Part shown: one piece after another, positions 17,517 to 26,467 of the stretch
Layout: every line of letters starts with the position of its first letter
Position numbering within the stretch: the first letter of the stretch is position 1
Assembly: GCF_005166025.1 (NCBI RefSeq)
Contig: NZ_CP028923.1
Location: 3,908,001-3,972,000 of the forward strand
DNA length: 64,000 nucleotides
Source of the DNA: Mangrovivirga cuniculi
GTDB lineage: Bacteria > Bacteroidota > Bacteroidia > Cytophagales > Cyclobacteriaceae
Direction of reading: 5' to 3'
Position numbers and translations under genes: made by a program
Notes under the pieces: model-generated
The model's input: the letters and a program-made list of their open reading frames with translations, nothing else
Told to the model about the DNA's origin: nothing
The model's database searches: none

Positions 17517-18449
17517 TTAATCAAACGAACTAGTTGTTTTTGAAGGGCTCCATTCAACACCAAAACGCCTTGCATATTCCTCTAAGGGACCTAATCCTAC
17601 CTCTGCTCTTCTTGAATTTACATTTTGAGGGTCAACTAAATCGTAAACCCTGCTTTCCCCGGTTTCAGAATCTGAGGTTATTTGTGAACCATATATTTGT
17701 GGGCGACCATTTCGCATCTCAATGCGATCGACTAATAAGGCCAGGTGACTACCCGAAGACTCTCCTTTTTTTACAGACTCCTCAAGCAAAGGAATATATT
17801 TCTCCTGAACTTCTAACGGAGCATGTTGAATAACTAACCATAGTGCTGCATTAGCCTTACCTCCTACTTCACTTCGACCGACCCAGCCATGCTTTTCGAT
17901 AATAGAAACGACTTCCTTTAAGAGTCTATCGTCCTCTTTACTCATCAATCCCCATATATAAGCCATATTTTCTGAGCCTCGACCAAATTTCTCCTCCGCA
18001 GGACCTAAAAGATGTCTTAAAGTTTGATCTTCAACATAAATTCGTTCAAGTTGTGCCTGTAATTCCTTATCAAAATCTTTTTCATATTCCGCCTTATTCG
18101 CAAGTACTTTATCTACGATCTTTTCCCAATTCTCATTATCGTGCAAAGATGTTAAATCCTTATCCCTTTTCATCCAGTCTATTGCTTTATATCCAGCATC
18201 AGTAGACTTTTCAAGGTAATAAAAAGCTCTTTCTTCATTACCTGCTAAAGCAAAGCTACAGGCAGCATTGTAATTTTGACTTGCTGTTCCTGACTTTTTA
18301 CTTAGAGCTTTTTCATATAAATTGGCCGATTGCACATACTCTTCATTATCGTATTTTTCACCGGCTTGAGAAATTAATTCATCAAAAGATTGAGAAAAGA
18401 CGGGATTGGCAATGAATGATAAAATAATCAGAGTTAGAAGATTTTTCAT
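17517..18449 (-). CDS. Secreted TPR protein with DUF6624-like domain
   Basis: A protein of 310 residues with a signal peptide (IANPVFSQ). One or two TPR-like repeats follow (residues about 30-100: YDNEEYVQSANLYEKAL, NYNAACSFALAGNEERAFYYLEK). The C-terminal half matches the DUF6624 pattern I know from Bacteroidota: ALWLVIQHAPLEVQEKYIPL, then LALLVDRIEMRNGRPQIYG. It is probably periplasmic. The function of the domain is unknown. Confidence 0.75.
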   Translation of the reverse strand: MKNLLTLIILSFIANPVFSQSFDELISQAGEKYDNEEYVQSANLYEKALSKKSGTASQNYNAACSFALAGNEERAFYYLEKSTDAGYKAIDWMKRDKDLTSLHDNENWEKIVDKVLANKAEYEKDFDKELQAQLERIYVEDQTLRHLLGPAEEKFGRGSENMAYIWGLMSKEDDRLLKEVVSIIEKHGWVGRSEVGGKANAALWLVIQHAPLEVQEKYIPLLEESVKKGESSGSHLALLVDRIEMRNGRPQIYGSQITSDSETGESRVYDLVDPQNVNSRRAEVGLGPLEEYARRFGVEWSPSKTTSSFD

Positions 18450-18533
18450 GGTTAAATATTTTTAATTCTAGTTAAACTAAAACACTTTTTCTGGAAATAA
18501 CTAATGTTTAAGTTAAAAAACTTAACTTATAGT

Positions 18534-18914
18534 TTATTTATCAGAATGGAGAGCCAATCTATTTCCTTCTGTATCAGAAAAAACTGCCATATATCCATGT
18601 TCAGGAGAAATTTGTCTTTTATGGATCATAATTGTGCCCCCGGCTCCTTCAATCCTTTCCTGAACAGTTTTAAGATCAGGATTGGCATTTAAATAAATCA
18701 TTGGGCCTTGCTTACCGGTTTTATAATATTCATTTTTTACAAGGGCTCCTCCTACCTGATCAAAAGGGAAAATGCCCATTTTAAACTCTCCGAAATCCTG
18801 AATATCAATATTGATGTCAAAAATTGTATCATAAAACTTTTTGGCTCTTTCCAGATCATCTACAGGAATTTCAAACCAGCTGATTAACGATGGTGGCATT
18901 GGTGATGGTGACAT
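18534..18914 (-). CDS. VOC-fold (glyoxalase/bleomycin-resistance type) protein
   Basis: A protein of 126 residues with the paired beta-alpha-beta units of the VOC fold: WFEIPVDDLERAKKFYDTIF at the start and FSDTEGNRLALHSDK at the end. Such proteins are small metal-dependent isomerases, dioxygenases or binding proteins, and the exact reaction cannot be told. A short hairpin CCCGGA/TCCGGG lies upstream at 18944-18960. The gene appears to be alone. Confidence 0.85.
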   Translation of the reverse strand: MSPSPMPPSLISWFEIPVDDLERAKKFYDTIFDINIDIQDFGEFKMGIFPFDQVGGALVKNEYYKTGKQGPMIYLNANPDLKTVQERIEGAGGTIMIHKRQISPEHGYMAVFSDTEGNRLALHSDK

Positions 18915-19119
18915 GATTTTTTATTATTGAATTTAATAAAATACCCGGAAAAAATCCGGGAAAGTAGCCTGTCCAAAATATATAATGCTAACTAACTGTG
19001 ATATCTCCCTTATTTATCCTAACTTATAAATAAGCATTAGTTATTATATATACCTCAAATAATAATAGTTCTTTTATTGCCCCATCATTATCAGTTTAGT
19101 GTAAATAAGTAATATTTAT

Positions 19120-20379
19120 ATGAAGCAACTGTATTTTCTTATTCTCTTCATTTCCTTACCAACACTGGTATTCAGCCAATATAAAGACACCACCTATATA
19201 AATCTTGGAGGAGCGGTAAGATTTAACACCATGTTTACTATCTATGAAGGCGAGACCTTTAGTCTGCCAACTGAAAACAGAAATGGAATATTCTGGGATG
19301 TAGTTCGCTTTGAAGTTCACGGTAAGGCGAAAGGAGTAGGCTTTGATTTCGAATACAGGGTATATCCGGGCTTTAATTGTCATTTTCTTAAAATGGGTTA
19401 CCTAACTTATGAATTCAGCGAAAATAGCAATATAGAACTTGGCATCACCCAAAAGCCATTTGGAATGCTTCCATATCTTGGAAACTCATGGTGGTTTCAG
19501 TTACCATATTATGTCGGTCTGGAAGATGACTACGATACAGGGATAAAATATTCTCATGTATCCGCATCCGGTAATTTCCGCTGGAAAGCAGCATATTATA
19601 TTATGGCGGAGCCCAGAGGCCAATCAGACCCTGCATTTGGTAATTATATGTCAGCAAGATATTCTTATGATGTAATTCCAGAAGATGGTTATAATGGTAA
19701 TAAGGAAAGAAATCAATTAAACCTTTGGCTTGAGACTGACCTGACTAATTCGATAACAGGCGGATTATCATTTGAGATAGGACAAATCTACAATTCCAAT
19801 GCTGATGAAAGCACACCTCACTATGCATTTGCAGCTCATTCTTCCATCGATATAAATGAAAGGATGAATATAAAACTTCAAGGTACCTATTATAACTATA
19901 CAGACATCCTGAATGATGAGGGAACTGAACAAGTAGACTATATTAACCTTGGTGCTTATGGATTTGGCACTTATCGGGCAGCGAAAGAAGCAACAATTCT
20001 ATCTATTGGACTATCATATAATTTACCTGTTGAATGGGGACCGATCCAATCACTCACATTTTATGAGGACTACAGCTATATGTCTAAAAAAGGCACAATA
20101 GAAATAGATGGAAATACCTTTTCATTTGTTGACTCACATCATAATGTACTGGGCTTCCTTGTTACAGCAGGATATATATACACCTACTTCGATATTGCAT
20201 CGGGTATCAATCAGCCATGGTTAAGTAATGCTTTTGGCGGATCTGCTTTAAGCACAGGGCGTGGCGAATCACCTGGAGTATTACCAGGGGATCTCGATGA
20301 AAATTCGCAAGTAAATCAATTAGATGAAGATCCCTCGATCAATACGCGGTTTAATATAAATATTGGATTTTATTTTTAA
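19120..20379 (+). CDS. Outer-membrane porin-like protein
   Basis: A protein of 419 residues with a signal peptide (LPTLVFSQ). Amphipathic strands run through the whole length, and a final aromatic strand (NINIGFYF) is typical of outer-membrane barrels. The pattern is like the OprO/OprP porin group (GGAVRFNTMF near the start, GITQKPFGMLPYLGNSWWF). It directly precedes a BCCT transporter gene, so it may let a betaine-like solute through the outer membrane (inference). Confidence 0.7.
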   Translation: MKQLYFLILFISLPTLVFSQYKDTTYINLGGAVRFNTMFTIYEGETFSLPTENRNGIFWDVVRFEVHGKAKGVGFDFEYRVYPGFNCHFLKMGYLTYEFSENSNIELGITQKPFGMLPYLGNSWWFQLPYYVGLEDDYDTGIKYSHVSASGNFRWKAAYYIMAEPRGQSDPAFGNYMSARYSYDVIPEDGYNGNKERNQLNLWLETDLTNSITGGLSFEIGQIYNSNADESTPHYAFAAHSSIDINERMNIKLQGTYYNYTDILNDEGTEQVDYINLGAYGFGTYRAAKEATILSIGLSYNLPVEWGPIQSLTFYEDYSYMSKKGTIEIDGNTFSFVDSHHNVLGFLVTAGYIYTYFDIASGINQPWLSNAFGGSALSTGRGESPGVLPGDLDENSQVNQLDEDPSINTRFNINIGFYF

Positions 20380-20383
20380 GAAT

Positions 20384-22018
20384 ATGGGAAAGGGAAAGAA
20401 CAAGTATTTCGATGTACACGGACCAGTTTTCTGGCCTGCTTCAATATTAATCGTCATTTTTATTGTGGTAACACTGATTGTCGGTGAACCAATGGAAAAG
20501 GTATTCGACAACATTCAAAATGGAATATCAGATTACGCCGGTTGGTTTTTGGTGCTAGCTACTAATTCATTTTTAATCTTTTGTATTGTTATTGGATTTA
20601 GTAAATACGGAAAGATAAAAATCGGTGGTGATGACTGCCAGCCTGAATTTAGTACAGGAGCCTGGTTTGCTATGCTCTTTAGTGCTGGAATGGGTATTGG
20701 AATTATATTTTGGGGTGTAGCCGAACCGATGTTTCACTATACCCAACCTCCTATAGAACAGGGAAGTCAATCGGAACTTGCAGAACAAGCTATGTCATTC
20801 AGCTTTCTGCATTGGGGGTTACATGCATGGGGCATCTATGCACTGGTGGGATTAGCCCTTGCCTTTTTTGCATTTTCCAGAAAACTACCACTAACTATCC
20901 GTTCAGTATTTTATCCTATGCTTAAGGATAAAATCTATGGTCCTATTGGCGATGTTATTGATGTTATTGCAGTTATTGCTACATTATTTGGTTTAGCCAC
21001 TTCTCTGGGTTTTGGAGTACAACAGGTTAGTTCGGGAATGAATTATCTTTTCGACATCCCCGACACAGTCGTTACGCAAGTAATACTGATTGGTGTAATT
21101 ACTTTAATCGCTACAGGATCGGTTGTATTAGGAATAGATAAGGGAGTTAAATTCCTAAGTGAATTAAATATTCGAATAGGTGCAGTCTTTTTAATATTCA
21201 TTATTGTTGTTGGTCCAACCTTGTTTATACTAGACAGCTATATGGAAAACCTGGGGCATTACTTCCAGAAATTCTTTTTCCTGAGTACCTGGACAGAAGC
21301 CTATCAACCTACCGATTCTGCAGGATGGCAAAATAGCTGGACTGTATTTTATTGGGCATGGTGGATTAGCTGGTCTCCATTCGTTGGAATGTTCATCGCT
21401 CGCGTATCAAAAGGCAGGACAGTTAGAGAATTCATTATGGGTGTATTAATAGTTCCGTCGTTATTAACCTTTTTATGGATGACTGCATTTGGAGGAACTG
21501 GTATCTGGGTTGAAATGGCTAATCCAGGAATAATTAGCGAAAGTGTAATGGACAATGTTTCGACTTCTTTATTTGTACTACTCGAACAATTTCCTCTCGC
21601 AGAAATTGCCTCAGCGGTGGGAGTCATTCTGGTAATAAATTTCTTTGTAACTTCTTCGGATTCAGGATCGCTGGTAATTGACAGTATAACTGCCGGAGGA
21701 AAACTGGACGCTCCGGTTGGACAGCGAATTTTCTGGGCAGTATCTGAAGGAACTGTAGCAGCCGTTTTATTAATCGGTGGAGGACTGGGAGCTTTACAAA
21801 CAGCAGCAATCACGACTGGACTCCCCTTCACCTTTGTATTGATATTGATGATGGTCAGTTTATTGAAAGGTCTTAAAAAAGAATATGCGAAATCCATTCA
21901 AATGGATAAGGAAACTGATATTAAAAAATACAGTGAGCGAATTGAAAAACTGATCAATAAAAGAAAAAAATACATCAGGAACAGGAAGAATCTGAATCAA
22001 AAAACAACTAAGCCATGA
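20384..22018 (+). CDS. BCCT-family betaine/choline/carnitine-type transporter
   Basis: A membrane protein of about 544 residues with 12 helices. It carries the family signature WAWWISWSPFVGMFIARVSKG and FSAGMGIGIIFWGVAEPM. Members take up compatible solutes such as glycine betaine, mostly driven by sodium. The Met at 20384 (MGKGKNKYFDVHG), 4 nt after the porin stop, is preferred; an upstream Met at 20363 would overlap the porin gene. The stop overlaps the ATG of the UspA gene in ATGA. Confidence 0.92.
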   Translation: MGKGKNKYFDVHGPVFWPASILIVIFIVVTLIVGEPMEKVFDNIQNGISDYAGWFLVLATNSFLIFCIVIGFSKYGKIKIGGDDCQPEFSTGAWFAMLFSAGMGIGIIFWGVAEPMFHYTQPPIEQGSQSELAEQAMSFSFLHWGLHAWGIYALVGLALAFFAFSRKLPLTIRSVFYPMLKDKIYGPIGDVIDVIAVIATLFGLATSLGFGVQQVSSGMNYLFDIPDTVVTQVILIGVITLIATGSVVLGIDKGVKFLSELNIRIGAVFLIFIIVVGPTLFILDSYMENLGHYFQKFFFLSTWTEAYQPTDSAGWQNSWTVFYWAWWISWSPFVGMFIARVSKGRTVREFIMGVLIVPSLLTFLWMTAFGGTGIWVEMANPGIISESVMDNVSTSLFVLLEQFPLAEIASAVGVILVINFFVTSSDSGSLVIDSITAGGKLDAPVGQRIFWAVSEGTVAAVLLIGGGLGALQTAAITTGLPFTFVLILMMVSLLKGLKKEYAKSIQMDKETDIKKYSERIEKLINKRKKYIRNRKNLNQKTTKP

Positions 22019-22872
22019 CTCAGCTACTATTATTTTTAGACCTCAGTGAGATGGATATATCCATAATGCAAAGTGCATATCGGATTACCAAAAAAATGAA
22101 AGTAAGCAAAATTGGTCTATGTCATTATGTAGAAATCCAGGAACATGCTTATAGTATGGAATCATTTTATAATCATCCTGACAGACCAATAAAAAAGCTC
22201 ATCGAGGAAGAATTAAATGAAATGGCTGCAGAATATAATCTCCCAACTGACATCTGCGAAACGATCGTGCACGACAAAGGAGGAAAAGAAGATCTGCTAA
22301 ATAAATTAAATAATAGCGATTATTCCTTATTTGTTTTAGGTAAAAAAACTATTCATACAGGAACAGGAGCCTTTTCTGCGAAACTTTCAAGGATGATAGA
22401 AAAACCAATTCTATTTGTAACAGAATCTACCAAACTCGATCTCCAAAAAATTCTCATCCCGACAGAATTTTCTAAACACTCAAAAATAGCAGCAAAGCTT
22501 CTCGATGATTTTGAAGGATTTAAACCGGATGAAGTATATGTTCTTCACGTTTTCAGGATACCTCCTTCCTATTTTCCTTTTTTTGGTAAAAAATCGGAAA
22601 AACTCATTAAAGAAATTGAAAAGAAATCATCCAAAAAACTAGACTCTTTTTGTGAGAAGCAGTTAAAAGGATATGATGTACATAAGGTGCTTATCTATGG
22701 TGAAGATAAATCTATCTCCAAAGTCCTATATGATTATTGCAAAACGAATCAAATCGACTTGATAGTAATGGGTAAAAAAGGAAATACCGATGATGATGAA
22801 GACCTGATCGGTTCAGTAGCAGCTAAAATGATTCAAACAGATAAAGATATACCAGTGCTGCTTGTCGAATAA
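22015..22872 (+). CDS. Universal stress protein, two UspA-like domains
   Basis: A protein of 285 residues built of two UspA-like halves: MTQLLLFLDLSEMDISIMQ at the start and KILIPTEFSKHSKIAAKLL at about residue 143. The second half ends with the nucleotide-site pattern IVMGKKG..LIGSVAAKM. It overlaps the BCCT gene by 4 nt, so it is translated together with the transporter and may modulate it, as Usp proteins do next to some other transporters (inference). Confidence 0.85.
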   Translation: MTQLLLFLDLSEMDISIMQSAYRITKKMKVSKIGLCHYVEIQEHAYSMESFYNHPDRPIKKLIEEELNEMAAEYNLPTDICETIVHDKGGKEDLLNKLNNSDYSLFVLGKKTIHTGTGAFSAKLSRMIEKPILFVTESTKLDLQKILIPTEFSKHSKIAAKLLDDFEGFKPDEVYVLHVFRIPPSYFPFFGKKSEKLIKEIEKKSSKKLDSFCEKQLKGYDVHKVLIYGEDKSISKVLYDYCKTNQIDLIVMGKKGNTDDDEDLIGSVAAKMIQTDKDIPVLLVE

Positions 22873-22875
22873 AAA

Positions 22876-22898
22876 AAGCCGTTCAATATGAACGGCTT
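22876..22898. terminator. Bidirectional terminator between the UspA gene and the GH13 gene
   Basis: AAGCCGTTCA (22876-22885) and TGAACGGCTT (22889-22898) form a perfect 10-bp stem with a 3-nt loop. An A run precedes it (a T run for the minus strand) and a looser T run follows for the plus strand. It serves two convergent genes. Confidence 0.8.
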
Positions 22899-22918
22899 AT
22901 ACAAATTTTTAAGGTAAT

Positions 22919-24298
22919 TTATTTTACAAGTATCAAATATTCCCAGGGCTGTAGATTCAATGGTTGATCTACAGTTAGACTAACTTCTTTTCCTGTAAAT
23001 TCATCACTATAATTACCAGCTACCGATGCGTCAGTTAAATTCATCACCTGGGGCTTTTCTGAGAAATTAAATATTCCGATTACCTGGTTTCCATTTTTCT
23101 CACGCTTAAACGCATAAACCTCTTCATCGTCGTTTATGTGAATTGTAATGCCTCCAAATTCACCTGCATGTAGAGCTTTGTTTTCAGTGTGAATTTCGAT
23201 TAATTTTGTGAAAAATTCCTCGTAATTATTTTCATCAGACCAGTTTATTGTATCCTTATCAAAAAACTTTAATCTTTTATCCAAACCAGATTCTTGTCCA
23301 CTATATAACATGGGAACTCCATATGCTGTAAAAGTCATAGCAGCAAATGTTTTATATCCTTCACCATATCTTTCAAACACTGTTCCTTCCCATGAATTCA
23401 CATCATGATTTGTCGTCATAGTCAGCCTGAATGGTTTCCTTCCATATCTCTCCTGATCATTTTCTATATATTCAGCTATTTCTTTTCCTGGTTTCTTCCC
23501 TTCTCCAACTTCGTTGGTCACTCCAAGCAAACCCCAGGCATAGGTCGCATCAAATTCAAGATGGGCACGTGGTTCATCAACTTCTGCCAGCCAGAAAAGA
23601 TCTTTCATCTGATCGATTTCTTTAGTTGCTTCCTCCCAAAAATACATTGGTATATCGTGAATAGGATGATCACACCTGAAACCATCGAGATCAGTTTCTG
23701 ACACCCAATACTTCATTTCTTCGATCATCGCTTTTCTGGTCTCCGGATTCGTATGATCAAGTAATGCGATATCAGTCCAGTCAGCTTCATATACAATTTC
23801 ACCTTTTTCATTTTGTGAATAAAACTCCGGATGTTCTGTGATCCATGGATGATCCCATGCAGTATGATTGGGTACCCAATCCAAAATAACTTTCATGTTC
23901 ATTTCATGGGCTTTGTCAACCAATGCTTTAAAATCACCCATAGTACCAAACTCCGGATTTACAGTCTTATAATCCTGAATTGAGTAATAACTTCCAAGTT
24001 CTCCCTTTCTGTTTTTAACACCGATTGGCTGCACGGGCATTATCCAAAGCATATCGACTCCCATTTTATGGAGCCTGTCCATATCATCCATAAAGGCTTT
24101 GATAGTTCCTTCGGGTGTATGCTGCCTTATATTCACTTCATAGATAATATCTGAAGCTGCTTTTTCAGGATAAGAAGATTCGATTTTCTCTTCTTCTACA
24201 TCATTATTGATATTCTGATCAGACTGGGTTTGTGTTTCACTATTACAGGAAGCTATAAATAGTGAAAGTCCGGAAAATAAATAAAATAATCTCTTCAT
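22919..24298 (-). CDS. GH13 alpha-amylase family lipoprotein
   Basis: A protein of 459 residues. MKRLFYLFSGLSLFIASC is a lipoprotein signal. The (beta/alpha)8 domain shows the four GH13 regions in order: ILDWVPNHTAW, GFRCDHPIHD (nucleophile Asp), FWLAEVDEP (acid/base Glu) and TTNHDVNSW. A short C-terminal beta domain follows (VIGIFNFSEK). It would cut alpha-glucans at the cell surface or in the periplasm. No sus genes lie beside it, so its partners are elsewhere. Confidence 0.9.
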   Translation of the reverse strand: MKRLFYLFSGLSLFIASCNSETQTQSDQNINNDVEEEKIESSYPEKAASDIIYEVNIRQHTPEGTIKAFMDDMDRLHKMGVDMLWIMPVQPIGVKNRKGELGSYYSIQDYKTVNPEFGTMGDFKALVDKAHEMNMKVILDWVPNHTAWDHPWITEHPEFYSQNEKGEIVYEADWTDIALLDHTNPETRKAMIEEMKYWVSETDLDGFRCDHPIHDIPMYFWEEATKEIDQMKDLFWLAEVDEPRAHLEFDATYAWGLLGVTNEVGEGKKPGKEIAEYIENDQERYGRKPFRLTMTTNHDVNSWEGTVFERYGEGYKTFAAMTFTAYGVPMLYSGQESGLDKRLKFFDKDTINWSDENNYEEFFTKLIEIHTENKALHAGEFGGITIHINDDEEVYAFKREKNGNQVIGIFNFSEKPQVMNLTDASVAGNYSDEFTGKEVSLTVDQPLNLQPWEYLILVK

Positions 24299-24420
24299 GT
24301 TTACTTAGGTTATATTTGAAGAGAAGGAATATAATATTTTTTACCAATTTTTCCTTTTAAGTATACTGCAGTTCAAAAAAATGAGGGAAATATGGCAAAA
24401 AAAGACTGGAATGGAGGTGA

Positions 24421-25755
24421 TTAATCTAGTTTTTTAAGTTTGATACGCACTTTAACGTCCATTTCCTGAGGGTTTCCGTCAACGGTTCCGGAACTCCAGG
24501 CTGGTCCGTTTTTCAATAACCTGATTGCCTCTTGAGTAAACTCATCACCGTCGGTCTTTTCTACTTCAATATTTCCAAGTTCACCTTTTTCAGTAATTGA
24601 AACAATGAGTTTAACAACAGCTTTATCTACTTCAGATCCTTCTGGAAATAATTGATTTTCTTTCACATAATTTCTTAATGCACGATATCCTCCCTCTGGT
24701 CTTGGTAATATGATTTCAGGTTCATAAAATTCTTCTTCACGACTAGTTCCATAACCTGTCACTACTACTTCACTTAATTCAGAAACATCCTCTGAAAGCA
24801 TGACATTTATGAAATTATTATCCTTCTCAAGATCAATATTTTGAGAAACATATCCTACCGTAGAAATTAACAATTGTGAATCTATTGAATCTAAGAAAAG
24901 GGTGAAATTACCCTGAATATCAGTTACAGTTCCTTCTGCTGATCCCTGGATTACTACATTAACACCCGGAATACCTTCACCATCTTCTCCTACAACTTTC
25001 CCTCGTACACTTTTTATTTTAGAATTCTCACTTGATTTCTGGTTGTTTCTAGTATCAACTTCATTTTCAGAAATATCGACAGACTCTTCCCTGAATATTG
25101 CTGAAGGCCTTAAACTATAACTTTTTTGTTTTTTGAGATTATTATCCTGTAATTCAACACCCGCAACATTTTCTGACAATTCGATATTCAAATCGACCTC
25201 TTCTTCAGGTATTTCTTCATCATTCACCATCATTTCCTGTAGTTCTAAATCAGGTGTTTTTGATATCTTTTCCTCCTCATTTTCTATAGAAAAATCATTT
25301 TCTTCCTGATTTATATCCTCTGTTTGTGATGGTTCAGAGTAAGCAATTTCCTCTTCGGAATTCGTTTCTTTGCTTTCTTGAGATATAGAAACTGTCGAAT
25401 CTAAAACAATGGCTGGCTCTTCCGGCTTTTGTGTTAGTTCCTTTACTTCTTTATTTTCAAAAGCAATCTTTTCAGTTTCAGACTGAGAATAATACCAAAC
25501 TGAAACTCCTGCTATGGTTACAATTATTAATGATGCTGCAATAGAAAACCAGGGTATACCCGAAGAATGATCAGTCAGATTACCTTTAAGTTCTCTTACA
25601 TCAGATTCAACTTCTTCTGTATTAAAACTTTCATAGCCTTCAATAGCATCAGACAAGAAAGGATCATCCAGTGCTTCACGCTCTATTTTATGCTCCTCTT
25701 TTGAACTCAGTTCTCCTCTGAGGTATTTCAATATGGTTTTAAAATCAATGCGCAT
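24421..25755 (-). CDS. Anti-sigma-like membrane protein with carboxypeptidase-regulatory and TonB C-terminal domains
   Basis: A protein of 444 residues. The N-terminus (ILKYLRGELSSKEEHKIE) looks like an anti-sigma cytoplasmic domain. One membrane helix follows at about 70-90 (WFSIAASLIIVTIAGVSVWY), then a long acidic linker. The periplasmic part has a carboxypeptidase-regulatory-like beta domain (GVNVVIQGSAEGTVTD) ending in SELSEVVVTGYG, and a TonB-type C-terminal domain (VVKLIVSITEKGELGNIEV). It overlaps the end of the ECF sigma gene by 11 nt, so it probably holds that sigma factor. The divergent VWA protein shares the same beta module. Confidence 0.8.
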   Translation of the reverse strand: MRIDFKTILKYLRGELSSKEEHKIEREALDDPFLSDAIEGYESFNTEEVESDVRELKGNLTDHSSGIPWFSIAASLIIVTIAGVSVWYYSQSETEKIAFENKEVKELTQKPEEPAIVLDSTVSISQESKETNSEEEIAYSEPSQTEDINQEENDFSIENEEEKISKTPDLELQEMMVNDEEIPEEEVDLNIELSENVAGVELQDNNLKKQKSYSLRPSAIFREESVDISENEVDTRNNQKSSENSKIKSVRGKVVGEDGEGIPGVNVVIQGSAEGTVTDIQGNFTLFLDSIDSQLLISTVGYVSQNIDLEKDNNFINVMLSEDVSELSEVVVTGYGTSREEEFYEPEIILPRPEGGYRALRNYVKENQLFPEGSEVDKAVVKLIVSITEKGELGNIEVEKTDGDEFTQEAIRLLKNGPAWSSGTVDGNPQEMDVKVRIKLKKLD

Positions 25756-26353
25756 GATTCTTACTGCGTAAAGCAGTTTCCATACATATTTTTAAATTTC
25801 TCTTACCGTTTTGAATATAACTTTTTACTTTTTTCAATTTTATTTTCAGTTCTTTTTCTATTAGACTGTAGCTTTTTTCCTGTAGAAAAAACATTTCGAC
25901 ACATGTTTTCTGTTCTGCTTTCAGTTTTTCTATGCACAACTTTAATTGTTCCAGATTATCCTCGAGTCGAATCTTCTCTTCAATATCATGATGCCCATTA
26001 TCCGATAATTCCATAAATGCAAGATCCTTTTTTTCACCATTTACGAATAATTGAGGCTTTTCTCTCCTTACCCGCATTAAGGAAGCATTTTTTACTTTAA
26101 CATATAGCCAGGAAGAAAAATTATTGATCTCATATTTCGCGAGATCTTCTTCTAGTTGAGCATAGACCTCCATCACAATATCCTTGGCATATTCCCTGTT
26201 CTTAAGATATTTAAGAGCTACACCATAGGCTTTATCGATATACCTGTCGTAAAGTATTGATATATATTGATGATCAGGTTTTATATTGAATTTTTCAATA
26301 ATCTCCTGGTCTGAAAGTGACGATATGTTTTTGCGTTTTAGAAACAAGATCAA
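25745..26353 (-). CDS. ECF-type RNA polymerase sigma factor
   Basis: A protein of 202 residues. The region 2-like part has LYDRYIDKAYGVALKYLKNREYAKDIVMEVYAQ and a region of core contact with NNFSSWLYVKVKN; the C-terminal region 4-like helix pair is EMFFLQEKSYSLIEKELKI. It is followed at once, with overlap, by its likely anti-sigma gene. Its targets are unknown; the divergent VWA gene 114 nt away is a good candidate. Confidence 0.87.
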   Translation of the reverse strand: MILFLKRKNISSLSDQEIIEKFNIKPDHQYISILYDRYIDKAYGVALKYLKNREYAKDIVMEVYAQLEEDLAKYEINNFSSWLYVKVKNASLMRVRREKPQLFVNGEKKDLAFMELSDNGHHDIEEKIRLEDNLEQLKLCIEKLKAEQKTCVEMFFLQEKSYSLIEKELKIKLKKVKSYIQNGKRNLKICMETALRSKNHAH

Positions 26354-26467
26354 AAAATAACTCTCAAAAATTGAACCTTTTTAGGCGAAATCAAAAAAAA
26401 TAAAACTTTTTTTATGGAATAATTCCAACCTCTGCATCATGGCTATGAACACTAAAAGCTAAAAGTC

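Noticed and set aside
18944-18960. CCCGGA/TCCGGG hairpin before the VOC gene
   Set aside because: Short and isolated; it could be a leader element, but no T run or partner gene gives it a role.
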